Shown here: positions 17,651 to 25,684 of the stretch, piece after piece
Numbering within the stretch: position 1 is the first letter of the stretch
Layout of the letters: the number at the start of each line of letters is the position of its first letter
Program-made: the position numbers and the translations under genes
Notes under the pieces: model-generated
Told to the model about the DNA's origin: nothing
What the model saw: only the letters and a program-made list of their open reading frames with translations
Databases searched by the model: none
Assembly: GCF_018131185.1 (NCBI RefSeq)
Contig: NZ_JAFCJE010000007.1
Location: 302,913 to 366,912 of the forward strand
DNA length: 64,000 nt
Reading direction: 5' to 3'
From: Bradyrhizobium diazoefficiens
GTDB taxonomy: Bacteria > Pseudomonadota > Alphaproteobacteria > Rhizobiales > Xanthobacteraceae

Positions 17651-18025
17651 ATGACGCCTGAACTGCAACGGATGGACTGGATGCCCTCGCCCCCGCTTGC
17701 ACCCATCGACAGCCCTCTCGACCTCGATCATCTCTCCCGGATGACGCTCGGCGACGCGGAGCTGGAACAGGAAGTGCTGGCCATGTTCGCCGAGCAGACG
17801 GTCCGCCTGATGGCGGCGATGACGGCGCAGCCGGCGGAGGCCGGTGCAATTGCCCACAAGCTCAAGGGCTCGGCCTGCGGGATCGGCGCTTTCGCGGTGG
17901 CTGATGCCGCAGCGAGCCTGGAGACCGCGATTCAGACCGGCCATAGCCAGCACCACGCCTTCGCCGCGCTGAAGGAGGCCGTGATCGAGGCCCGCGCTGC
18001 CATCGAGGCGATCCTGAAGCCCTAG
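17651..18025 (+). CDS. HPt-domain phosphotransfer protein
   Basis: This 124-residue four-helix HPt domain carries the phospho-accepting histidine at His69 in IAHKLKGSACGIGA. Such proteins pass phosphate between hybrid kinases and response regulators. There is no kinase or receiver domain attached. ATG 17651 is chosen over an upstream TTG at 17588 because the domain begins after it. It is transcribed away from the coiled-coil gene across a CtrA box. A link to cell-cycle phosphorelays is plausible but not shown; it is not recognisably ChpT, which is larger. Confidence 0.82.
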   Translation: MTPELQRMDWMPSPPLAPIDSPLDLDHLSRMTLGDAELEQEVLAMFAEQTVRLMAAMTAQPAEAGAIAHKLKGSACGIGAFAVADAAASLETAIQTGHSQHHAFAALKEAVIEARAAIEAILKP

Positions 18026-18187
18026 GGCCAGCCGGCCGAGCCGGCTCTAGTCGCTTGTTTTGATGCATTTTCTTGCCGCAAAGCGGGATTCACTTCGCGT
18101 CAAAACCCTATGGCGCCGGGCTGGTCGACCCGTTATAGGACAGCCCGGACCCTCCTTCATTCCAGCACCGCGGCAGCACGAGCACAC

Positions 18188-18508
18188 ATGGCCAAGATTC
18201 ACTTTGTCGACCACAAGGGCGAAACCCGCACGGTGGAAATCGAGAACGGCGCAACCGTGATGGAAGCCGCGATCCGCAACAGCATTCCCGGCGTCGAGGC
18301 CGAATGCGGTGGCGCCTGCGCGTGCGCAACCTGCCATGTGTATGTCGACGAAGCCTGGCGCGAGAAGGTCGGCAGCCCGACTCCGATGGAGGAGGACATG
18401 CTCGATTTCGGTTTCGACGTGCGCCCGAATTCACGTCTGTCCTGCCAGATCAAGGTCTCCGACGACCTCGATGGTCTCGTCGTGACGACGCCGGAACGGC
18501 AAGCCTGA
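18188..18508 (+). CDS. Adrenodoxin-type [2Fe-2S] ferredoxin
   Basis: This 106-residue electron carrier has the vertebrate/Isc-type cluster motif: Cys40, Cys46 and Cys49 (CGGACACATC region) and Cys86 (RLSCQIKV). Length and spacing match the adrenodoxin/FdxB branch, which feeds P450s or other oxygenases and Fe-S assembly. It starts at ATG 18188. A TrxR-like ferredoxin reductase lies 0.7 kb downstream, a likely redox partner, with a thioesterase gene on the other strand between them. Confidence 0.92.
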   Translation: MAKIHFVDHKGETRTVEIENGATVMEAAIRNSIPGVEAECGGACACATCHVYVDEAWREKVGSPTPMEEDMLDFGFDVRPNSRLSCQIKVSDDLDGLVVTTPERQA

Positions 18509-18515
18509 TCGTCCC

Positions 18516-18992
18516 TCAAACAGACTGACTGCTCGGCGGCACGACCTCGATGCCGCGCTTGTGCCAGGGTCTGAGCTTCTCGACGATCTCCGCGCTGAGC
18601 GGCGCAGGCCGCCGCGTCGCCTCGTCGAGCATGACGCCGACCGACATCGCCGAGGCGATGCACTTTCCTTCCGAGAACACGACCTGCTCGAAGGTCACGG
18701 ACGTTCGCCCTAACTTCACCACGCCAAGGCCGAGCTCGATCGTGCCCGGCCAGTGCAGTTCGGCGCGAAAATGCATGTCGAGCCGCACCATGATCCAGGC
18801 GAGGCCCGGCGGGGTCAGGCCGTACTGAGGCAGCTTCATCAGCGTGACACGGCCGGTCTCGAAATAGGTGGCGTAGACCGCGTTGTTGACGTGCTGGTTG
18901 GGATCGAGATCGCCGAAGCGGACATTGTCGCTGAGGCGGAAGGGGAAGTCCTCCAGGCGCGGCGTGGTGTCGAGGCGGCTTGGTGCGTTCAC
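18516..18992 (-). CDS. Hot-dog fold acyl-CoA thioesterase (4-hydroxybenzoyl-CoA type)
   Basis: This 158-residue hot-dog enzyme has the YbgC/4HBT motif RFGDLDPNQHVNNAVYATYFE, where the first Asp after GDLD and the HVNN region mark the active site. It hydrolyses acyl-CoA or aryl-CoA thioesters; the substrate is unknown. I start at GTG 18992 because GGAG lies eight bases upstream. Another GTG at 19031 would add 13 residues that do not look like part of the domain. It is convergent with the ferredoxin gene, with only 7 bases between stops. Confidence 0.82.
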   Translation of the reverse strand: MNAPSRLDTTPRLEDFPFRLSDNVRFGDLDPNQHVNNAVYATYFETGRVTLMKLPQYGLTPPGLAWIMVRLDMHFRAELHWPGTIELGLGVVKLGRTSVTFEQVVFSEGKCIASAMSVGVMLDEATRRPAPLSAEIVEKLRPWHKRGIEVVPPSSQSV

Positions 18993-19173
18993 CGATTGAT
19001 CTCCGTCATATCCTTGCTCGTTACAGCCCACTTATCCTGTCCCGGCAAGTGGGCGCGGTGGCGGGGCCTCCCGCTTTTATGCCTTCCCTGATCCATCCCC
19101 GTTGGCTAGACAGGCAGGGTCACCTCGGCCCGAAGGGCGCCGTCCAACCGATAACGATCGATAAAGAGACGAC

Positions 19174-20202
19174 ATGAGCGACGTGATCAAAACCGACGTG
19201 CTGATTATTGGCGCCGGCCCCTGCGGTCTGTTCGCCGCCTTCGAGCTCGGCCTTCTCGACATGAAGGCTCATTTCGTCGACATCCTCGACAAGGTCGGCG
19301 GCCAATGCGCCGAGCTCTATCCGGAAAAGCCGATCTACGACATTCCCGGCATTCCGCAGGTTTCGGGGCAGGGCCTCACCGACGCGCTGATGGAGCAGAT
19401 CAAGCCGTTCCATCCGACCTTCCATCTCGGCGAGATGGTAGAGACCGTGGAGAAGATCGGCGATCCCCTGTTTCGCTGCACCACGGATGCGGGCAAAGTG
19501 TTCGAATGCAAGGTGCTGGTGATCGCGGCCGGTGGCGGCTCGTTCCAGCCCAAGCGTCCGCCGGTGCCGGGCATCGAGGCCTATGAAGGCACGTCAGTCC
19601 ATTACGCCGTGCGCAAAATGGAAACGTTCCGCGACAAGAACGTGCTGATCGTCGGCGGCGGCGATTCCGCGCTCGACTGGACGCTCAATCTGCATCCGAT
19701 CGCCAAGCGCATCACGCTGTTGCATCGGCGCGACGAGTTTCGTGCCGCGCCCCACAGCGTCGAGCAGATGCGCGCGCTGGTTGCCGCCGGCAAGATGGAT
19801 CTGCGGCTCGGCCAGGTCACGGCTCTCTCGGGCGCCGAGGGCAAGCTCGCCGGTGCCACCATCAAGGGCAACGACAACAATGTGAGCGACATTTCCTGCG
19901 ACACCATGCTGCCGTTCTTCGGACTGACCATGAAGCTCGGCCCGGTCGCGAACTGGGGCATCGCGCTGGAGAACAATCTGGTGCCGGTCGAGACCTCCGC
20001 GTTCGAGACCAACGTGCCGGGCATCTTCGCGATCGGCGACATCAACACCTATCCCGGCAAGATCAAGCTGATCCTGTGCGGCTTCCACGAGGGTGCGCTG
20101 ATGTCGCAAAAAGCCCATCGCTATGTCTTTCCGGATAAGCGGCTCGTGTTCCAGTACACGACGTCATCCTCCAGCCTGCAAAAGAAGCTGGGTGTCAACT
20201 GA
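19174..20202 (+). CDS. Ferredoxin-NADP+ reductase, thioredoxin-reductase-like type
   Basis: This 342-residue flavoprotein has the FAD-binding motif GAGPCGLFAAFE near the N-terminus and the NADPH motif VGGGDSALDW in the middle. The CxxC redox pair of thioredoxin reductases is absent from the NADPH domain, which together with the C-terminal extension (HRYVFPDKR... SSSSLQKKLGVN) marks the dimeric TrxR-like ferredoxin-NADP reductase type found in Rhodopseudomonas, Bacillus and Chlorobium. It probably exchanges electrons with the nearby [2Fe-2S] ferredoxin. GAGACG sits just before the ATG. Confidence 0.92.
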   Translation: MSDVIKTDVLIIGAGPCGLFAAFELGLLDMKAHFVDILDKVGGQCAELYPEKPIYDIPGIPQVSGQGLTDALMEQIKPFHPTFHLGEMVETVEKIGDPLFRCTTDAGKVFECKVLVIAAGGGSFQPKRPPVPGIEAYEGTSVHYAVRKMETFRDKNVLIVGGGDSALDWTLNLHPIAKRITLLHRRDEFRAAPHSVEQMRALVAAGKMDLRLGQVTALSGAEGKLAGATIKGNDNNVSDISCDTMLPFFGLTMKLGPVANWGIALENNLVPVETSAFETNVPGIFAIGDINTYPGKIKLILCGFHEGALMSQKAHRYVFPDKRLVFQYTTSSSSLQKKLGVN

Positions 20203-20309
20203 CGGCGGCGGAGCGGGGGAGGCGATGCCCCATGTTTCTGGTGCTGGAGCTGTTCGCGAAATCGCCGTAGTCTGCGGCCATTCCGGTCATGGAATAGCAA
20301 GGTGATCTA

Positions 20310-20903
20310 ATGCGGAATTCTCCCAGCTTTCGGCTGCCCTTCCTCGCGCTGGCATTGTCGCTCGCGGCGGTGACGCCGTCTGCGGCGCAGACCGCCGAGC
20401 CCACGGCGGCGGGCCTCTGGCAGAAGGTCGAAGACGGCAAGACGGTCGGATGGTTCCTGTTCGTCGACCGTAGCGGCGTCTTCGAAGGCGTGATCGCGAA
20501 GACCTTCCCGCGGCCCGGCGACGATCCGAACGAGGTGTGCTCCAAGTGCACGGACGACCGCAAGAACGCGCCGGTGCTCGGCATCTCCTTCGTCCGTAAC
20601 ATGAAGCGCGAAGGCCTGAAATACGAAGGCGGCAACGTGCTCAATCCGCGTGACGGCCAGATCTGGAAGGCCAACATGAAGGTCAGTCCCGATGGCCAGA
20701 CCCTGACGTTGCGCGGCTATCTCGGATTCTCGCTGCTCGGCAAGGACGAGACCTGGACGCGCCTGCCTGACGCCAACATCGCCCAGGTCGATCCCGCCAT
20801 CGTGGCAAAATATCTGCCCGCGCAGGCTGCGGCCACCAAGCCGCTGGCACCCGCGCCGAAGAAGAGCGGCGGCGGGATGATGGCGCCGGCGCCCAAGCAA
20901 TAG
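20310..20903 (+). CDS. DUF2147 secreted protein
   Basis: This encodes 197 residues with a signal peptide (about 1-26, ending PSAAQT) and one DUF2147 domain: GLWQKVEDGKTVGWFLF at the start, CTDDRKNAPVLG in the middle and LRGYLGFSLLGKDETWTRL near the end. DUF2147 proteins are lipocalin-like and periplasmic, of unknown ligand. A Lys/Pro/Ala-rich tail follows. It stands alone, 107 bases after the reductase gene. Confidence 0.82.
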   Translation: MRNSPSFRLPFLALALSLAAVTPSAAQTAEPTAAGLWQKVEDGKTVGWFLFVDRSGVFEGVIAKTFPRPGDDPNEVCSKCTDDRKNAPVLGISFVRNMKREGLKYEGGNVLNPRDGQIWKANMKVSPDGQTLTLRGYLGFSLLGKDETWTRLPDANIAQVDPAIVAKYLPAQAAATKPLAPAPKKSGGGMMAPAPKQ

Positions 20904-21060
20904 AGCGTCTGCCCGCGCGTCCTGCCCCGACCGGCTGTCGCGCCACGCGTCGCCGTCGCCCCTTGCGAGGAATTCGACGGCGTTTGCGGATGCGCTGTTT
21001 CGTTCGGGCAGCATCTGAACGCGCGTGCCATTCCGATTGGTGCGGGGAGAGGACGTCACG

Positions 21061-21139
21061 CCGGGCGTGTCCCGGGCATCCACATTCTTCGTGCAGCGGA
21101 GCAAGACGTGGATGGGCCGGGACAAGCCCGGCCATGACG
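21061..21139. repeat. Dispersed palindromic repeat
   Basis: Imperfect inverted arms such as GGGCGTGTCCCGGGCATCCA and TGGATGGGCCGGGACAAGCC enclose a short centre. It lies between the DUF2147 gene and the convergent small secreted gene. It is a shorter relative of the GTCCCGG-type elements. Confidence 0.55.
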
Positions 21140-21183
21140 TTTCAGCGCAAAAAGAGTGATTGTTGCTGGATGACGAGAAAGGC

Positions 21184-21453
21184 TTAGCGCGCCTGGCTCT
21201 CCGAACCCGCGCTCGCGAGTTGCTTGACGCGCGGCGACAGCACCGAGACCTGCGCGGGCGAGGCCGGCATGCCGGCGACGATCATCTCGGGCGCAGCCGA
21301 CTGCTCCTCGACGCCGCCGCCGCCGAGCACCTGCACTTGCGTCGCCGAGATCGGAAACGACGTCACTTCGTAAGAGGGAAGCTCGCTGCCGAAGGCACTG
21401 GTCGAGCTCGCAATCACAGCGGCGGCGACGGCAATCATTGTGAAAACACGCAT
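21184..21453 (-). CDS. Small secreted protein of unknown function
   Basis: This encodes 89 residues with a strong signal peptide (about 1-22, MIAVAAAVIASSTSAFG). The mature part is Ser/Val/Pro-rich with no cysteine and no known motif. ATG 21453 has GGAG eight bases upstream. It lies just downstream of the histidine-kinase gene on the same strand, so it may be part of, or a target of, that two-component system. A GCAATATTGGTT word about 95 bases upstream also occurs in the promoter region of the response regulator. Confidence 0.65.
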   Translation of the reverse strand: MRVFTMIAVAAAVIASSTSAFGSELPSYEVTSFPISATQVQVLGGGGVEEQSAAPEMIVAGMPASPAQVSVLSPRVKQLASAGSESQAR

Positions 21454-21640
21454 TGGAAAATCTCCGTTGAAGATGTCAATCGGAGGTTTGGTCGTGACGG
21501 TGCAGGAACAGGTTCGCGCGTGTGCGAACATTCGATTGGCCTTGGGCGCAATATTGGTTGCCTGATGCGAAAGGACGAAACGATGAAGAAGCTTTTCGCG
21601 CCAGTGTTTCCGGACGGTTTCGCGGATCGGTACGCCTCGC

Positions 21641-23005
21641 TCAGTGCTCTTGCAGATCGGGCTGCGGGGCTTTGACCGGCGCGATGGCCGCGGGAAAGCG
21701 CAGGCTCATGGTCGTGCCGCGGCCGGGCGTGGAAGCAATGACCAGCTCGCCGCCATGAGCGGCCATGATCTCGCGGACGATCGACAGGCCGAGGCCCGCG
21801 CCGTCGCCGGCCGCGTTGCCGGTCTGAAACGGCTCGGTCAGCCCGAGTTCGGCGCCATCGGGCAGGCCCGCGCCGTCGTCGTGAATGGAGATGCCATCGC
21901 GGCTGAGCGTGGCGACGATGCGTTGCGCGCCATGGGCGTGGATGAGCGCGTTTCCGACGAGATTGGCGAGCGCGCTGCGAATCGCGGCATCCACGCCTTG
22001 CACCAGGAGCGGACCTTTCCCGTCCTGCTCCAGCGCGAGCTCGATGCCGGCGTCCAGTGCCGAGGGACCGAAATCGGCCAGCACGTCGAGTGTGATCTGG
22101 GCGAGATCGATCGGCCGCTTCTCGATCGCATGATTTTGCAGCCGGGCCAGGTCGAGCATGGCGGAGACCAGTGACGTCAGGCGCCTGACGTCGCGCACCA
22201 ATTCGGCCTTCAGCGCCGGCTCGGGCACGTCCTCGATCTTCGCACGCAGCAGCGTGAGCGGCGTGCGGAGTTGATGGGCAGCGTTGCCGAGAAAGCGGCG
22301 TTGCATCCTGATGTAGGCGTCGATCTCGCCGAAGGCACGGTTCAACGCCTCGACCAGCGGCTTCAGCTCGTAAGGAACCTCCGACAAGGATATCGAGCCT
22401 TGCGGCGCCGACGGATCGATCGCGAGGGCGCGCTTCGCGACCCGCTCGATCCCCCGTGAGACGAAACGAGCGGCGAGGGCCGAGCCGATCGCGACGGTCG
22501 CAGCAAAGGCCAGTGCCACCAGGATGATCGAAAAGACCCTTCGCAGGAGAAAAGTCCTTGCAATCCGGCCAAAGCGGACCTGAGGCTCGCCCACCATCAT
22601 CGCGAGCCGCAACGAGCCCCGTTGCACGGCGGAGAGACAGAAGGTGCTGTTCTGGTCGAGCGTGCTGAAGACGGACGAGCCGACGGGCCCGTGGTAGGGA
22701 AACACGAAGGGGAGGGCGGGCCGATGTTCGCTGCCGTACTCGCTGAGCAGGTCGCCCGAGGATACGACGTACCAGAGGTTTGGACTGTCCGCCTTCAGTT
22801 CCTCGAGGGCAGGAGTCGAACGTACCGTCAGCTTTTGCCCTTCGATCACCGTCGCGCGATCGAGAATGGCGGCCACGACCTGGCAGGACCTGAATTCGCG
22901 TTCCTCGGTCGGGTAGCGCCAGATGAAGATGCTGAGCATGATCAGGAAGATCGCCGTGGCGGCGATGCCGAGCGACAGTGCAAACGTCCGGGCGATCGAC
23001 CTCAT
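21641..23005 (-). CDS. Sensor histidine kinase
   Basis: This 454-residue inner-membrane kinase has TM1 (about 9-29), a periplasmic sensor of about 125 residues with two cysteines (41, 123), TM2 (about 157-180), HAMP, a dimerisation domain with the phospho-accepting His244 (AAHQLRTPL) and an ATPase domain (NLVGNALIHA, HDDGAGLPDG, GAGLGLSIV). The layout is that of the PhoQ/QseC/TctE group. Its start overlaps the response-regulator stop by ATGA, so the pair is translationally coupled. The signal is unknown. Confidence 0.92.
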   Translation of the reverse strand: MRSIARTFALSLGIAATAIFLIMLSIFIWRYPTEEREFRSCQVVAAILDRATVIEGQKLTVRSTPALEELKADSPNLWYVVSSGDLLSEYGSEHRPALPFVFPYHGPVGSSVFSTLDQNSTFCLSAVQRGSLRLAMMVGEPQVRFGRIARTFLLRRVFSIILVALAFAATVAIGSALAARFVSRGIERVAKRALAIDPSAPQGSISLSEVPYELKPLVEALNRAFGEIDAYIRMQRRFLGNAAHQLRTPLTLLRAKIEDVPEPALKAELVRDVRRLTSLVSAMLDLARLQNHAIEKRPIDLAQITLDVLADFGPSALDAGIELALEQDGKGPLLVQGVDAAIRSALANLVGNALIHAHGAQRIVATLSRDGISIHDDGAGLPDGAELGLTEPFQTGNAAGDGAGLGLSIVREIMAAHGGELVIASTPGRGTTMSLRFPAAIAPVKAPQPDLQEH

Positions 23006-23682
23006 CGAGGTGTTGCCAGCCGCAGGATATATCCGATGCCGCGCATGCTGCGGATTTCGACGTCGCCGCCGAGTTCAGCCAGTTTCTTGCGCAGGCGTGA
23101 GACCTGCGATTCGAGTGTGTTGGACTCGATCTCGTCGTCGAAGCCGTAGATCTCCTCGATCAGGGCGGCGCGGGTGATGACGCGGTCGCGCCGCATCAGC
23201 AGCGCTCCCAGGATCAGGGCCTCACGCCGCCGCAGCAGAATTTTGGTGTCGGCGACGACGGCCTCGTTGCTGCCGAGATGCAGCTCGACATTGCCGAGCG
23301 ACAGCACCGAGGGCGCGAGCAGCCGGGGCCGCCGCAGCACCGCGCGTACCCGCGCGAGCAGCTCCTGCGGCTCGAACGGCTTGCCGAGATAATCGTCAGC
23401 GCCGCCGTTGAGACCATCGACGACATCCTCCGTGGCGTCCCTGGACGTCAGCATGATGATCGCGGGGCGGTCGGGCGATTGGCTCAGCGCCGTGACCACC
23501 TGGAGCGCATCGCCGTCGGGCAGCATCCGGTCGATGATCGCGAGATCATATTTGAAGTTGCTCAGCGCCTGGCGGGCATCGGCAATCGAGCTGACGAGAT
23601 CGACGATCCCGTGCAATTGCCCGAGCAGGCGGCTGACATAAGCGCCGATCTGCGGTTCGTCTTCGATCACAAGGGAGCGCAC
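23002..23682 (-). CDS. OmpR/PhoB-family response regulator
   Basis: This 226-residue protein has a receiver domain (1-120; acidic pair Glu7/Asp8, phospho-acceptor Asp51 in AIIDRMLPDG, Lys in YLGKPF) and a C-terminal winged helix (ESNTLESQVSRLRKKL, RSMRGIGYIL). The GTG start at 23682 is chosen because the receiver begins there (VRSLVIEDE); the open frame runs further upstream without domain content. It is the partner of the kinase that follows by a 4-base overlap. Likely targets are the divergent MipA-like gene and itself, given GCAAT direct repeats in the shared promoter region. Confidence 0.88.
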   Translation of the reverse strand: MRSLVIEDEPQIGAYVSRLLGQLHGIVDLVSSIADARQALSNFKYDLAIIDRMLPDGDALQVVTALSQSPDRPAIIMLTSRDATEDVVDGLNGGADDYLGKPFEPQELLARVRAVLRRPRLLAPSVLSLGNVELHLGSNEAVVADTKILLRRREALILGALLMRRDRVITRAALIEEIYGFDDEIESNTLESQVSRLRKKLAELGGDVEIRSMRGIGYILRLATPR

Positions 23683-24030
23683 GCGGGTCGTCCTTGACTG
23701 TGCTGGCAACAGAACCCGAGCGTGACGCTCCCTGGCCGAAGTCTGGCGTTTCGGCTCGTGCGCAGGGTTCCCATAAAGGCAGCGAGCTTGGCGAATAAAA
23801 GGCAGACGCAAGCGGGCTGATCGGCACTGCCGGCCAAAGTTTGGGCGCATGGGCGCCTGTCGGCAATGTTCGGGCAATATTGGTTCGGCGAGCCATGCGC
23901 AGCACACGCCGGGAGCGGATTGTCTCAGCGGCTCTCGCCTTGCAATCTTGGGGCAATTTTGCCGGACCACATGCTGAGGCTCCGAACCACATCAGTCGAC
24001 CAGGCCAGCAAGGCCGGTCCGGGGCCCGTA
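23683..24030. promoter_or_regulatory. Divergent control region with two pairs of GCAAT direct repeats
   Basis: This 348-base gap between the response regulator and the MipA-like gene contains two tandem half-site pairs. GGCAATGTT and GGCAATATT sit at 23862-23881, and GCAATCTT and GCAATTTT at 23942-23960. Each pair is spaced exactly 11 bases start to start, one helical turn, as in OmpR-family operators. No gene is supported here. Confidence 0.5.
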
Positions 24031-24918
24031 ATGAAGCATCTTGACGAAGCCGCCTTCCGCCTCACGGTGAATGCGCGGCTGACCATCGCCCTCCTTACCG
24101 CACTCGGTGCGATCGCGACCATTCCACAACCGGCATCGGCGCAGACCCCGGTCACGCTGCCCGCGCCGCCGTTCGAGCTGCCGATGCTGCCTTCGCCCTC
24201 GGGCAACTGGACCGTCATGGTCGGCATCGGCGGACAGTACATGCCCAATTTCGTCGGGTCGAACGACGGGAAATTCCTCCCGATTCCGATCTTCACCATC
24301 CGTCGTGCCGGATCAGTCGACCAGTTTCGCGGGCCGCGCGACAGCGCCAGCATCGCGCTGCTCGACGTCGGCAATTTTCGCGCCGGCCCTGCGTTCAAAT
24401 ACGTCGCCTCGCGCAAGGCTGACAAATATGCGGAGCTGACAGGCCTCGGCAATGTCGATGCCGCATACGAGCTCGGCGGCTTCGTCGAATATTATCCCGT
24501 GGACTGGCTGCGCCTGCGCAGCGAATTGCGCCAGGGTATCGGCGGCCACACCGGCACGGTCGCCGACGTCTCCGCCGACGTCATCGTTCCGCTGATTCAA
24601 AGGCTCACGATCTCGGCCGGTCCGCGCTTCACCTGGAAGAGCACCAAGGCGACCGCGCCGTATTTCGGCGTCGACGCTGCGCAGGCGCTGGCGTCGGGGT
24701 TGGCGAGATACGATGCCAGGGGCGGCGCACACTCGGTCGGCTTCGGCAGCCAGATCTCCTACCGCATCAATCCGCAGTGGGAGGTCCACGCCTATGTCGA
24801 GTACGAGAAGCTGCTCGGCGACGCCGCGGACAGCCCGCTGGTCAAGCTGCGGGGATCGTCGAACCAGACCACCGTTGGACTCGGCGCGTCCTATTCGTTC
24901 GACTTCAGGATTCGGTAG
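24031..24918 (+). CDS. MipA/OmpV family outer-membrane protein
   Basis: This 295-residue protein has a signal peptide (about 1-40, ending PASAQT) and a MipA/OmpV beta-barrel. Evidence includes alternating aromatic strands, the N-terminal MVGIGGQYMPNF-like strand, the FRAGPAFKY segment and a C-terminal aromatic strand ending FDFRIR. The family includes scaffold proteins for murein hydrolases and small-molecule porins. ATG 24031 is preferred; upstream ATGs exist in the same open frame at 23970 and further. It is divergent from a two-component system, a common pairing for this family, and is probably under its control. Confidence 0.82.
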   Translation: MKHLDEAAFRLTVNARLTIALLTALGAIATIPQPASAQTPVTLPAPPFELPMLPSPSGNWTVMVGIGGQYMPNFVGSNDGKFLPIPIFTIRRAGSVDQFRGPRDSASIALLDVGNFRAGPAFKYVASRKADKYAELTGLGNVDAAYELGGFVEYYPVDWLRLRSELRQGIGGHTGTVADVSADVIVPLIQRLTISAGPRFTWKSTKATAPYFGVDAAQALASGLARYDARGGAHSVGFGSQISYRINPQWEVHAYVEYEKLLGDAADSPLVKLRGSSNQTTVGLGASYSFDFRIR

Positions 24919-24924
24919 CTCGCC

Positions 24925-25665
24925 ATGCGCCGCACTGCTTTCCTATGGATTGGCCTCGCGGCCGCTTGCGTCGCTCTCGGCGCGGCCGCGGCCTTCGAGA
25001 CGCGCGCGAGCCGTCTCCAGGCAATCAAGACCGTCGGCATCGTCTCGGCCATCGGCGAGGAAATGAGCCTGATGCAAGCCGGATTGACCGGCCTTGGCAA
25101 CAGCGCGCAAAGCGTGTCGATCAGCGCATGGGGTCTGGACGAGCTGATCGTCCAGCAGGCAACGAAGCTGCTCGGCGGACGTTTTCGCGTGCAGCCGGTG
25201 ACGTACAGGCGCGCGGCATTCGCTGCGATCCGGGATTCGGCGGTTGCGCCCGTCAATCTGCTGCGGAGCGATCCGTTCAAGGAGCTGGTTCGCAGCGACA
25301 TCACCCCGCAGGGGCTGGATGCCTATATCGTCATCACCCGGGCAAGATCGAAACTCGGAAATGGACGCAGCGTCGAGGGCGTCGGCTTCGCCGAATACCG
25401 GACGCTGCTTGCAAACTACGGCCTGATCCACGCGTTGTACGAAGTGCGCGTCATCGAGGGCAAATCGTTCGACGTGATCGAGAAGCGGGCGGCCGCGCCG
25501 CTCGACAATACCGGGACCGTCAGCGTCGCAGGCCCGAGCGGCCAGGTCGACGACATGTTCGACGGACCGGCTGCAAGTGAACGGCTGCGCGCGGCGATTG
25601 CGGACCTGATCACGCGCAGCCTGCCCGTCACGCTGGGCGACATGCATCTGATCGACAGGCAGTGA
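24925..25665 (+). CDS. Exported or membrane-anchored protein of unknown function
   Basis: This encodes 246 residues with an N-terminal hydrophobic stretch (about 5-24) that is a signal peptide or anchor. The rest looks like a mixed alpha/beta domain (KTVGIVSAIGEEMSLMQ; VNLLRSDPFKELV; GLDAYIVITRAR). No family is recognised. It begins six bases after the MipA-like gene, so the two are an operon and may act in the same envelope process. It ends 19 bases from the convergent galactarate dehydratase gene. Confidence 0.7.
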   Translation: MRRTAFLWIGLAAACVALGAAAAFETRASRLQAIKTVGIVSAIGEEMSLMQAGLTGLGNSAQSVSISAWGLDELIVQQATKLLGGRFRVQPVTYRRAAFAAIRDSAVAPVNLLRSDPFKELVRSDITPQGLDAYIVITRARSKLGNGRSVEGVGFAEYRTLLANYGLIHALYEVRVIEGKSFDVIEKRAAAPLDNTGTVSVAGPSGQVDDMFDGPAASERLRAAIADLITRSLPVTLGDMHLIDRQ

Positions 25666-25684
25666 TCGACCGACTCCGCGGCGC

